DNA of 19,378 bases from an uncultured Propionibacteriaceae bacterium (GCA_937859105.1 CALMAD010000482.1:1-19378), one strand, 5' to 3'. Positions 8,831 through 17,518 are shown, counted from the stretch's first letter. The notes: a model not told the origin generated them from the sequence alone. Numbers and translations: made by a program.

Positions 8831-11800
8831 CCATCTCGGCGGGCGTGACGGTCTTGGTCGCCGTGCAGTGCATCGCGGCGCCGGGGGCGACCGAGCCGCC
8901 GAGCTGCGGGCTGCAGGTGAGCTCGGAGAGCCCGGCCAGCGGGTCGGTGATCCGGACGTCGTTGATCGTCACCGTGCCCGTGTTGTGGGCGTCGAAGGTG
9001 TAGGTGATCGTGTCGCCTGCCGCGGCGACGCGCGTGCGGTCGGCGGTCTTGGAAAGCGTCAGGCCGGTCGTCACCTCCGCCAAGACGACGGCGGGGGCCG
9101 TCACGACCGGCATGGCCGAGCCGTCCGGACGCTGGCTGGTCACCCGGGCCGTGTTCATGATCGAGCCGGCGTCCAGGTCGGCCTGCGTGGCGGTCTTCGT
9201 GCCGGTGCACGTCTTGGCCTCGCCGGGCGCGAGCGAGATCGGCCCGGAGCGGTCGCACGTCCAGTTCGTCATGCCGGGCAGTGGGCCGGACGCGAACACG
9301 TTGCCGAGCGTCACGTTGCCGATGTTCGTCGCGACGATCGTGTACGTGATCTGGTCGCCGACGGCGTCGAACGTGCTCACCGACGGCGTCTTGGTGAGCG
9401 TCATCGCCGGGTTCTGCTCGACGGTGATGCGGGCGCTGTCGCTGGCCGGCGCAACGGCGTTGCCGGCCGGGTCGGTGCCCGTCACGGTCGCCGTGTTGTC
9501 GATGTGGCCGTTGTCGATCCCGTACTGTCGGGCCGCCCGCTCGGCCGTGCACGTCATCGTCGCGCCGGGCGCGAGCGTCCCGCCGAGTGCGGGCGCGCAG
9601 TCGAACGCCGATATGCCCTCCAGGCTGTCGGCCAGCTGGACGTTCGACACCGACACGTTGCCGTCGTTCGTCACCACGAACTGGTAGCGGGTGAGTTCCC
9701 CGGCCCGCGAGACCGTCGGCGTGAGCGCGGTCTTGTCGAGGGACAGGCTGGGGTTCGTGAGGGCGGTCAGCGACGTCGTCCCGTCGGCGGACGCCGCCCG
9801 GCCGTCCGGGTCGGTGGCGGTCGCCGTGGCGGCGTTGTCGAGGACGCCGGCGTCCAAGTCGGCCTGCGTGACGACGTAGCTCGTCGTGCACGTCACGGAC
9901 GCCCCCGGCGCGAGCGTCGTCTCCGGGCAGATCGGCGCGCTGACGCCGGCGAGGGCGTCCGTGAGCGCCAGGCCGATCAGCGTCACGTTGCCGGTGTTGG
10001 TCGCGACGAACTCGAACGCGATCGTCTCCCCCACGCGCGAGTACGTGTGCGCACCCGACCGCTTCTCCAGCGTGAGCCCCGGCTGATGCGACGACGGGAT
10101 CGTCAGGTCCGTGGACGCCGTCGGCGCGGCGCCGGCGGGCGGCGTCCCGGTGACGCTGACGGTGTTGACGAGGCTCACGGCGTCCACGTCGCCCTGCGTG
10201 ACCCGGTGCGCACCGGTGCACGTCATGCGCGCCCCGGCTTCGAGCCGGCTGCCGATCGCCGGGGTGCAGGTGAGGGCGCCGGCGAGCATCGGGTCGTCCA
10301 CCTGCACGTTGTCGAGCCCGACGTTGCCGGTGTTGTCGACGGTGACCGTGTAGTTGATGACCTGCCCGTCCTGGCTGTACACCGACTGGTCGGCGACCTT
10401 CGTCACGGCGATGGCGGGCGTCTGCGTCACGCCGACGGTCGCCGTCGCGGTCTGCTGCGGCAGCGCCTGGCCGTTCGGACCGGTGCTGTTGTTGACGACG
10501 CCGGCGTCGACGTCGGCCTGGGTGAGCGTCCGGGTGGCGGTGCAGGTCGTGGACTCCCCCGGGTCGAGGCTGCCGCCCGCGGCGACCGGCGTGCGGGAGA
10601 TGGCCGACAGGCCGGCGATCGGGTCGGTGACGCCGACGTTGGCGAGCGTCACGTTGCCCCGGTTGGCGACGACGAAGGTGTAGGTCGACGTCGACCCGGC
10701 GGCCGTGGCCGTCGTCGGGTTGACGGTCTTCGCCAGCGTGACGACGGGGGTCTGGGTCGCGGTGACGGTGGCGGTGGCCATGTTGGTGACCGCCGTCCCC
10801 TGGGGGGACGTCGCGGTGACGGACGCCGTGTTGCCGATCGAGCCCCGGTTGAGGTCGGCCTGGGTCGTCTGGTAGGTCGCCGTGCAGGTGAGGCGTCCGC
10901 CGGGGATCAGCGAGGCGCCCTGGGCCGGGGTGCACGCCAGGTCCGACAGCCCGGCCATGGGGTCGCTGATGCGGACGTTGCTGAGGGTCTGATTGCCCGA
11001 GTTCGTGGCGGTGAGCGTGTAGGTGATGGTCTGGCCGACCGCGGTCACCGAGGTCCGCGAGGGGCTCTTGGCGAGAGCGATCGCGGGCTCCGCGACCGGC
11101 GTGATCGTCTCGTCGTCGGTGCCGGTCACCAGCTGACCGCGCGGACCGTTGCCGCTGGTCGTGGCCGTGTTGAGGATGGCGCCGCCGTCGACGTCGGCCT
11201 GCGTGGTCGTGTAGGACGCGGTGTAGCTCAGCGTCTCGCCCGGGTTGATCGTGGCCGGCTGGCCGGGCGTGCACGAGAGCGTCGAGAACTTGCTGTCGCG
11301 GATCGTCACGCCCGTCAAGGGCACGTTGCCCGCGTTCCGGGTCGCGAGCGTGTAGTTGACGGTCTGCCCCGCGGCCGAGAACGTGGTGGGGCTCGCCGTC
11401 TTCGCGAACGTCAGCGCGGGGCGCTGCGTCGCGGTGACGGTGGCGGACGCCGTCCGCGTCAGCGTGGTGCCCTTCGGCTCGACCGCGGTGAGGGTCGCCG
11501 TGTTCGCGACCGACCCGTTCGTGATGTCGGCCTGGGTGGTGGCGCGGGTCGCCGTGCAGGTCATGGTCGCGTTCGGCGCCAGCGACGAGCCCTGCGCCGG
11601 GTCACAGGTCACCGCCGACAGCCCGCCCAGGGGATCGGCCACCCGGACGTTCGTCAGGGTCACGTTGCCCGTGTTCCTCGCGGTGAACGTGTGGGTGACG
11701 AGTTGCCCGACCGTGTCGACCGTCGCGGGGCTGGCCGCCTTCGCCAGGGTGATGTTCGGCTGCTGCACGGGCGTCAGCGTCTCGGTGTCGGTGGCGGTGA

Positions 11801-12921
11801 CGTCGTCGTCCGTGCTGGCCGTCCCGTTGGGCGCCTCCGCCCGGGCGGTCGCGGTGTTGCGGAGCGTGCCGGCCTGCACGTCGGCCGCCGTCACCGTGTA
11901 GGCGGCTGCGGTGCAGGTCGTGGACGCCCCGACCGCCAGGGTCGTGGCCGCGCACATCACCCCGGAGAGCATCGGGTCGGTGAGCGCCAGGCTCGACAGG
12001 GCGACCGTCCCGGTGTTGGTGATGCTGAACGAGTACTGGACGCGGTCGCCGGCGTCCAGAATGCCGTTGCCGTTCACGTCGGTGGTCGCGGCGGACTTGT
12101 CGAGCGTCATCGACTTCGTGTCCACCCGGACGCTCGCCGTCGACGTCACGTTCGTGCCGCTCGGCGGCGTCCCGGTGGCGGTCGCCGTGTTCGTGATGCC
12201 GTTCGCGATCGTGACGGTGCACGTGTAGCTCGTGGACGCCCCCGACGCCAGCGAGCCCAGCGTGCGATTGCACGCCGGGAAGTTCGGGTCGTTCACGACG
12301 ACGGGGTTGAGCGTCGTCTCGCCGGTGTTGCGGACGTTGAACGTGAACGTCGCGTTCTCCCCCGGCCGCACGATCGACACGTTGGACGTCTTCGTCAGCG
12401 CGATGTTCGACACCTGGATCACGGCGGGAGCGGTCGTCGAGCTGGTGACGGTGAGCGGCGTCTGGTTCTCCGAGCCGGCCTGCGCGGTCACGGACGCCGA
12501 GTTCGTCGTCTGCGACGTCAGGTTCGCCGTCTGGCACTCCCAGGTCTGCACCACGCCCGCGGCGAGCGTCTCGAACGTGCGCGCGCGCGTGGGGTAGCTC
12601 GGGTCGCTGACGGTGACGTTTCGCAGTTCCGCGGTGCCGGTGTTGGTCACCGTGAAGACGTAGGTGCCCGGCGTCCCGTACGGTACGTCCACCGCCTTGG
12701 GCACCTTCCTGTTGGCGATGGTCGCGATCTGCACGTCGGTCGAGTTCGAGTTCTGCAATTGGACGCCGGCGCTGAGGGCCGTGACCGCCGCGGTGTTCGT
12801 GAAGGGACTCGTGGTGGACGAGCCGGAACACGTATACGTGACGCTTCCGCCGATCGGGATCGTGCCGGCGGCCCGCGAGCAGCCGGGCACCAGGACGTCC
12901 GTCACGCTGGCGTTGGTGACG
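8831..12921 (-). CDS. adhesin fragment 4: repeats 1-13
   Basis: The longest uninterrupted piece, about 1,360 residues. Repeats 1-3 are short and divergent (about 100 residues, without the QADLDAG loop). Repeats 4-13 are typical: a LTLxKT start, a TYTFVVxNTGNVTL strand, DPLAGLS, a cysteine, [17 protein letters not shown] and NTATV. Repeat 4 carries a calcium-loop-like [12 protein letters not shown]. Repeats 2, 6 and 8 have lost one of the two cysteines. Repeat 8 is about six residues short at [10 protein letters not shown]. The frame breaks after VTPAEM near 8830, inside the DAG loop of repeat 13. Confidence 0.8.
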
Positions 12922-13173
12922 GGGCGCCGCCACCGGAGTTATAAATTGTGATCAAGAACGTGGGGGTTTGACCGGGTAGCAGCACCTGGAATGGGTCGCC
13001 GTTGCCGGCCAGCTTGTAGATCGTGACGTCCGCGATCGGCACCGAGACGATCACGTTCTGCATGAGGTAGGAGTCCTGCGAGGTCGACAGCGAGAGCGTC
13101 ATGGAGGTGTCGCCGGTGACGAGCCCGTCCAGGGTGGCCGAGTAGGCGTCGACGCTCCCGTTGACGAACGTGC
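12922..13173 (-). CDS. adhesin fragment 3: end of the N-terminal domain and start of the repeats
   Basis: About 83 residues: [19 protein letters not shown], then a strand-rich stretch ending [19 protein letters not shown], which leads into the first repeat ([13 protein letters not shown]). The frame breaks at GGGG 12921-12924 (plus strand). Adding one base there restores [19 protein letters not shown], a normal repeat strand. Confidence 0.65.
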
Positions 13174-14018
13174 CTCTGTGTAGTTGGTGAAGGGAACGCT
13201 GCCGTCGGCGTACCCGCCCCACATGTTGCCCGTTCCTCCCCAGGCATTCGTGAGTTCGCTTCTCCGCGTGGTCGGGTCGCTGTACTGAACGGTGTCCCCG
13301 GTGATATTGCGGTCGCCCTCGTAGGCCACGAAGCCGGCGCGCGCGCCGGTGCCCTGCGGGTTCAGCCCGGCGAGGGTGACCGTCTGCGCGGGGTCGCCGG
13401 AGAACTGGCGCACGTGCCCGTCGAACTGGTAAACGGCCCGCCGCCGGGAGAGGTCGTTGCCGGGAACGTAGGCGCCGAAGTCGTACACAACGTCGAGGGC
13501 CCAGCCGCCGAAGCAGCCCGAGCCCTGCGGGGCGTACACGTTGCCGACCGAGATCGTCTGCGCGCTCCCGGTGGGCAGGGTGGCGAACGCGCTCGTCACG
13601 ACGGCGTCCGCGGAGTAGTAGAGGGGCTGCGACGCGGTCGAGATCTGCGCCGCGGTTTCCCGGGTGACGGCGCCGGTGACGGAGGTCGTGACCCCGTTGA
13701 CCCTGAGCTGCACCGTGTTCATCGCGAGCCCCGAGGCAGGCGCGGAGTAGACGGCGCTCGACGCGGCCGAGCATCCGGCCTGCGTGGTGGTCGTGGAGCC
13801 CGTCCGGATCGTCTCCCCGGTGTTCCCCGCCCAAAAGAGCTTCGCGTAGACCACCTTCGCGCCGGCCGGCACGGTCACGGTGGCCGACGACCCGTTGATC
13901 CAGTTCGACCCGGAGGGGGCGTTGTAAGCCATCCGCACGTAGTCGTTGACGTAGTAGGGCTGTCCATCCGAATAGTAGGCGATCGAGCCGCTGTGGAGGT
14001 TCAAGCAATACGAGGACC
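13174..14018 (-). CDS. adhesin fragment 2: N-terminal beta-rich domain
   Basis: About 280 residues with a strong beta pattern. Landmarks are [51 protein letters not shown] and [11 protein letters not shown]. This arrangement (a WAG strand, a GGW-x-L-x-VVY strand, then an FDG strand) is what I recall at the N-terminus of many actinobacterial DUF11-repeat surface proteins, where it precedes the repeats. The frame ends in out-of-frame sequence after VPFTNYTE; one base added at CC 13173-13174 continues into [12 protein letters not shown]. Ligand or enzymatic role unknown. Confidence 0.7.
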
Positions 14019-14222
14019 CAAGCTGTTGGGGGCGCACGCGAGCACCCCGTTGCCGACCTGGATGAAGTCGCCGTTGACCTCGTTGGTCCACTTCGGGCTG
14101 GTCATCGGGTCGATCGTGATGGCCTCGGCCGCCGGCGCGGCGAGCAGGTTCAGGGGCAGCGCGAACAGCAACGCCATCAGCATCGCCCATAGGCGACAGC
14201 TGGCCTGCGTCGTCGTCTGCAC
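14001..14222 (-). CDS. adhesin fragment 1: signal peptide and mature N-terminus
   Basis: This frame begins at GTG 14222 behind AAAGGGGA (14226-14233) and encodes a Sec signal peptide: short N-region with Arg10, hydrophobic stretch [19 protein letters not shown], and cleavage expected after AEA at residue 34. The mature sequence reads [25 protein letters not shown] and then breaks near 14017-14020, where adding one base to the run CCC (plus strand) continues into [10 protein letters not shown]. Past that point this frame is only PRIA and a stop. Confidence 0.75.
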   Translation of the reverse strand: MQTTTQASCRLWAMLMALLFALPLNLLAAPAAEAITIDPMTSPKWTNEVNGDFIQVGNGVLACAPNSLGPRIA

Positions 14223-14336
14223 GAATCCCCTTTGCGAGTCCTGGGTCGCCTGACCACCTTGTAGAAACAGGTGTCCGGCTTCTCGGCGGGAATATTACGG
14301 TCTGAGCACGGCTTTTGGCGTCACCTTGTCGCAAAG

Positions 14337-14409
14337 TTGGGGACGCGGTGTGAACGAAAGGGTGAGGATCCCCATGTCCCCTCAATTGGGGACGGCAACA
14401 CCCCATGTC
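14337..14409. promoter_or_regulatory. cluster of inverted and direct repeats upstream of the adhesin (candidate operator)
   Basis: A perfect inverted repeat GTCCCC-TCAATT-GGGGAC spans 14376-14393. The word TTGGGGACG occurs twice (14337-14345 and 14386-14394), and CCCCATGTC occurs twice (14370-14378 and 14401-14409), 31 bases apart, or about three helical turns. The cluster sits about 115-190 bases upstream of the adhesin start and upstream of the possible -10. The arrangement suggests a dimeric regulator's binding region; no regulator is encoded in the window. Confidence 0.4.
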
Positions 14410-14529
14410 AGAGCCATAATCTCGTTGCTGAACGGACGCGACACGCAGCTGCACGTTCGTGCCTGGAGGTTGAGGGTTGTCCTCAGGGACCTCTCACCCC
14501 ATCGCGATGCGGACGCCCTCGCTGCCGAT

Positions 14530-14548
14530 CGGGTCACATCCTGACCCG
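14530..14548. terminator. inverted repeat downstream of holA, possible terminator
   Basis: CGGGTCA-CATCC-TGACCCG is a perfect 7-bp stem with a 5-base loop, about 95 bases past the holA stop. There is no T-run on either side, so it may be a weak terminator or a protein-binding site instead. Confidence 0.35.
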
Positions 14549-14643
14549 CCGGGCTCACCGATCGACCCGGCACGTCCCGGCCGTCGGGGCCCGGCCGTCC
14601 GCCCTCGGCGACACGCCTTCCTCGGCAGCCCGCAGCCGATGCC

Positions 14644-15636
14644 TCAGCCCAGCGCCCCGTCGGGACGGCGTCCGCGCTGACCGGCGACGTCGATCACCAT
14701 CCGCTCCAGCGAGAACTCGGGGTCGCCCGCCGCGCCCTTGACGTCGGCGTCCGTCGCGGCGACCCGCTGGAGCGCCGCGGCGACGCCGCGCGGCGTCCAA
14801 TCGCGGGCTTGGCGCGAGAGATCGCGCATCTTCCACGGCGGGACGCCGATCTGCCGCGCGATGTCGGCGTCGCGAACGCGGGCGTCGCGCGCATCCAGAT
14901 ACTTGCCCAGATTGCGCAGCCCGGACGCCATCGCGCTCGTCACCAGCACCGGCGCGACCCCGCTCTCGAGGGCCCAGCGGAGCTGCCCGAGCGCCTCGTC
15001 TCGATGCCCGCCGAGCACCGAGTCGGCCACCGTGAAGCTGGTCACGTCGGCCCGCCCGGCGAAGTAGCGCCGCACGGCCGCGTCGGTGATGGTCGCGTCG
15101 TCGGAGTCGTCGAGCAACTGCCGCACCGCCGCGGCCACGCCGCGCACGTCGCTGCCGAGCGCCTCCACGAGCGTCACCGCGGTCTGCTGATCGAGCCGCG
15201 CGCCCGAGCGCCGGGCCTCGTTGACGGCGAACTGGGGCAGCTCGTACGCCTTGATCGCCGGGCAGTCGACGACCTCGACCCGCGCCTTCTTCAGGCGGTC
15301 GAGCAGCCCGCGCCCCTTGTTGCCGCCCTGATGCAGCAGCACGAGGGCCAGATCGTCGCCCGGTTGCTGCGCGAGCGCGGCGACCTGGTCGAACAGATCC
15401 TGCGGCAGGTCGGCCAACTCGGTCACGACCACGATGGACGCCTCCGCGAACAGCGACGCGCCCGTCACCTCGGCCAGTCGGCCGGCGTCGAGCGTCGCGG
15501 CCTCGACCTTGGTGACCGACGCATCCGGCCGCTCGTCGCGCGCCCGCCGCACCAGCGACTCGACGGCCCGCTCGGCCAGCAGCGATTCGGGCCCACTGAC
15601 CAGCACGACCCGCCCGAACACCCCTTGGCTCTCCAC
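14644..15636 (-). CDS. holA: DNA polymerase III subunit delta
   Basis: The delta subunit belongs to the clamp loader and opens the beta sliding clamp during replication. The product is about 330 residues, close to the family's usual length. Visible family features are the N-terminal strand VVLVSGPESLLAERAVESLV, an IVVVTELADLP strand, LALVLLHQGGNKGRGLLDRL, a central VTLVEALGSDVRGVAAAVRQL helix pair, and a C-terminal helical collar with VAPVLVTSAMASGLRNL and FSLERMVIDVAGQ. I place the start at GTG 15636 (VESQGVFGRVVLVSG); GTG 15621 is an alternative five codons later. It follows sppA by 49 bases on the same strand, probably co-transcribed. In several actinobacteria holA lies next to comEC and rpsT; here sppA and the adhesin are interposed. 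Confidence 0.93.
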   Translation of the reverse strand: MESQGVFGRVVLVSGPESLLAERAVESLVRRARDERPDASVTKVEAATLDAGRLAEVTGASLFAEASIVVVTELADLPQDLFDQVAALAQQPGDDLALVLLHQGGNKGRGLLDRLKKARVEVVDCPAIKAYELPQFAVNEARRSGARLDQQTAVTLVEALGSDVRGVAAAVRQLLDDSDDATITDAAVRRYFAGRADVTSFTVADSVLGGHRDEALGQLRWALESGVAPVLVTSAMASGLRNLGKYLDARDARVRDADIARQIGVPPWKMRDLSRQARDWTPRGVAAALQRVAATDADVKGAAGDPEFSLERMVIDVAGQRGRRPDGALG

Positions 15637-15685
15637 GCCCCCAGCATGGCAGACGCCGCCGACAGTTCCGTCCTGGGAGCGCCCG

Positions 15686-17518
15686 TCAGCGCACGTCCAC
15701 GCGGAACGGCAGCGACAGCACGCCGGGCGCCTCGAACCCGAGCCGGTGCGCCAGGGCCGCCACGAGGTCGTCCGGGCCGGTCGCACCCGCGAGGCCGACG
15801 GCGTCCGCCCCCGACGCGCCCAGGCCGGGCACGATGCCGGCCAGCCCGATCGCGCGCGCCAACCCCTCCATCCCGGCGAGGACGCCGGACGCGCTCGCCG
15901 ACACCGACTCGGTCGACTCGGCCGAGCGCAAGCGTTCCAGCGCGGGGATCGCCGGCATCGACCGCACGGCCGCCTCCCCTCGCCGCAGCCCGGCGCGCTC
16001 GCAGGCCCGCTCGATCGCGGCGTCCAGGCCGCCGAGGCGGTCGACGAGGTGCCGGTCGCAGGCGTCCGACCCGGTCCAGACGCGGCCGCGCGCGTTCGGC
16101 TCCAGCTCGGGGACGTCGAGGCCGCGGTCGTGGGCGGCCTTGGCCGTGAAGTCCGCGTAGACGAGGTCGAGCCAGCGGTTCAGGGTCTCCCATTCCTCGT
16201 CGGTGAACCCCCGCTCGTCCGACAGCATGCCCGAGCGCGCGCCGATGTCGATGCCCTCCCGGACGATGCCCAGCTTGCCGAACAGCCCTCGCGTCACGAA
16301 CTTGCCGGCGAGCACACCGATCGACCCGGTGAGCGTCGACGGGTTCGCGACGATCTCGTCGGCCGGCATCGCGACGAAGTAGCCGCCCGACGCCGCGAGG
16401 TCGCCCATCGACGCGACGACCGGCTTGCCCAGCTCGCGCAGGCGCAGCACCTCCCGCCGGATCGTGTCGGACGCGACGTACGATCCGCCCGGGCTGTCGA
16501 CCCGCAGCACGACCGCCTTGATCTTCGGGTCGCGGCCCGCCGCGCGCAGATGCTCGCCCACCACGTCGGACGCCGCCTGCCGCCCGCCCGGCGCCCCCGG
16601 ACGCCCGCGCCCGAGCACGATCGCTCCCGTCACCGGCACGATCGCGACGCCCGGCTTCGAGCGCTCGGCGAGGGACCCCATCAGCTCCTTCGCGGGGCTG
16701 GTGTGGTGCCGGTGGACGAAGGCCAGCGAGGCGTCCGCGTTCCGCCGGTTGTCGACGGACGGCCGCGGCGGCACGCCCCATTCCCGGCGCGCCCAGTCGT
16801 ACACCTCGTCGCGGTAGCCGAGCCGGTCGACCAGCCCGCGCGCCAGCGCATCGCCTGCCGCGAGCGGGGCCGCGTTGACGGCGTCCCAGACCGCCACCGG
16901 GTCCAGCCGGCGGCGGCGCGCGATCGTCGCGACGGACTCGTCCACGATCGACTGCCCGAGCCGACGCATCATCGCGCGGTGGGGCCCGGTCACCTCGCGC
17001 GCGGCGAAGCGGTCGGCGGCCGTCTTGTACTCGTGCCGCTGCGAGAACTCGGGTTCGACCCCTAGCTTTTCCAGCCCGCCCCGCAGCAGGACGACCCCGA
17101 GGTGCGCCCCCGTGATGCCCAGCATCCCGGACGGCTGCAGCCACACCGTGTTCGCCCTTGTCGCGAGCCGGAAGGCGGCCAGCGCGCCCTCGAACTCGCC
17201 GAACGTGGCGCTCCACGCCAGCGTCGGCTTCGCCCGCCCGAACTGCTCGATCAGGTCGCCCAGTTCGTCCGCCTGAGCGAACGTCAGGGGGCACGTGCCG
17301 ACGTGGACGATCAGCCCCCGCACCTGCCGGTCGGACGCCCCCGCCCGCAGCCCGTCGCGCAGCGCCTTCATGGTCGCCGCGTTCCGCGCCTTCAGCGCGG
17401 CGATCGGACTGTCCGGCGGTCCGAACAGGACACCGCGATCGAGATCGATCTCCAGGATCGTGGGCCCGCCGGACGCCTGCGGCGCCAGCGTCTTCCTCAG
17501 CTTCGAAACCGGCTTCAT
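15686..17518 (-). CDS. sppA: signal peptide peptidase SppA, 67K-type, tandem S49 domains
   Basis: SppA is a Ser/Lys-dyad protease (family S49) that degrades released signal peptides. The 610 residues match the long, two-domain form (E. coli about 618). The general-base lysine is visible in the N-terminal domain at Lys165 (HEYKTAADRF) and the nucleophile in the C-terminal domain at Ser377 (MGDLAASGGYF), followed by the conserved NPSTLTGSIGV. RVDSPGGS at 339-346 and GSDA at 483-486 also fit. Unlike E. coli SppA, I see no hydrophobic N-terminal anchor: the start MKPVSKLRKTLAPQ leads straight into the first domain. It may therefore be cytoplasmic or peripheral. The start is ATG 17518, with a weak ribosome site. 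The comEC stop lies 57 bases upstream. The frame is intact. Confidence 0.93.
   Translation of the reverse strand: MKPVSKLRKTLAPQASGGPTILEIDLDRGVLFGPPDSPIAALKARNAATMKALRDGLRAGASDRQVRGLIVHVGTCPLTFAQADELGDLIEQFGRAKPTLAWSATFGEFEGALAAFRLATRANTVWLQPSGMLGITGAHLGVVLLRGGLEKLGVEPEFSQRHEYKTAADRFAAREVTGPHRAMMRRLGQSIVDESVATIARRRRLDPVAVWDAVNAAPLAAGDALARGLVDRLGYRDEVYDWARREWGVPPRPSVDNRRNADASLAFVHRHHTSPAKELMGSLAERSKPGVAIVPVTGAIVLGRGRPGAPGGRQAASDVVGEHLRAAGRDPKIKAVVLRVDSPGGSYVASDTIRREVLRLRELGKPVVASMGDLAASGGYFVAMPADEIVANPSTLTGSIGVLAGKFVTRGLFGKLGIVREGIDIGARSGMLSDERGFTDEEWETLNRWLDLVYADFTAKAAHDRGLDVPELEPNARGRVWTGSDACDRHLVDRLGGLDAAIERACERAGLRRGEAAVRSMPAIPALERLRSAESTESVSASASGVLAGMEGLARAIGLAGIVPGLGASGADAVGLAGATGPDDLVAALAHRLGFEAPGVLSLPFRVDVR

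Larger units (their letters stand above)
3230..13030 (-). repeat. tandem array of about 29 DUF11/DUF7507-type protein repeats
   Basis: The consensus of one unit is a strand with LTLxKT, then VGDxITYTFVVxNTGNVTL, VTDPLPGLS, Cys, [26 protein letters not shown], and a variable linker ending before the next Pro. Units are about 100-120 codons. Divergence between units is high at both protein and DNA level, so the array is old rather than recently amplified. Units 1-3 are shorter and lack the DLDAG loop. A cysteine pair is present in 26 of 29 units. The count is by eye and could be off by one at the N-terminal end. Confidence 0.8.
3047..14222 (-). pseudogene. giant LPXTG-anchored repeat surface protein (adhesin-like), frame-disrupted in this sequence
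   Basis: If the reading frames are stitched along homology, one protein of about 3,730 residues results. It has a signal peptide (1-34, cleavage after AEA), an N-terminal beta-rich domain of about 350 residues, and about 29 tandem Ig-like repeats of about 100-120 residues of the DUF11/DUF7507 (conserved repeat domain) type. A Pro/Thr/Arg stalk, LPQTG, a hydrophobic helix and an RRRR tail follow. Such proteins are covalently linked to peptidoglycan by sortase; no sortase is in this window. The start is GTG 14222, four bases after AAAGGGGA. Frame changes fall near 14017, 13173, 12921, 8830, 5347-5360, 4957 and 4600, and an in-frame TAG sits at 7483-7485. Each frame change is repaired by adding one base, or by two additions (alternatively one removal) at 5347-5360. 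It lies between holA and rpsT and overlaps a lipoprotein gene. It may be a decaying gene, or an intact gene with sequence errors. Ligand unknown. Confidence 0.85.
14223..14643. other. intergenic region between holA and the adhesin
   Basis: 421 bases with no convincing gene on either strand; the short open frames here have no recognisable product. The part nearest the adhesin (about 14260-14340) is AT-richer than the rest of the window. A possible -10 box TAATAT lies on the minus strand at 14292-14297, 70 bases before the adhesin GTG, but I find no good -35 at 16-18 bases. The region also contains the repeat cluster at 14337-14409 and the inverted repeat at 14530-14548. Confidence 0.6.

Noticed and set aside
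8868..12944. Plus-strand open frame of about 1,358 codons antisense to the adhesin, and a similar one at 5077-7089
   Set aside because: The translation is dominated by Arg, Gly, Val and Asp in low-complexity order with no recognisable domain. Long antisense frames are expected opposite a GC-rich gene with G/C-biased third positions.
3230..13030. Possible lysine-asparagine isopeptide bonds in each repeat (conserved Lys in LTLxKT and Asn in NTATV)
   Set aside because: The Asn is not in the last strand, and no invariant acidic partner is evident: the Asp of DPLxGL is lost in repeats 12 and 27. Conservation alone does not support a cross-link.
3230..13030. Adhesin repeats as a DNA-level repeat, CRISPR or mobile array
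   Set aside because: Units of about 340 bp diverge widely at DNA level and follow codon structure; there are no short identical repeats with spacers and no transposase.
4600..14020. Programmed frameshifting or phase variation to read the giant gene
   Set aside because: The tracts are only two to five bases, scattered over 9 kb and without a shared slippery site or structure. Seven such events in one message is not plausible.
14326..14680. Short plus-strand open frames in the holA-adhesin gap
   Set aside because: They have no ribosome sites of note, no recognisable motif, and overlap each other in different frames.
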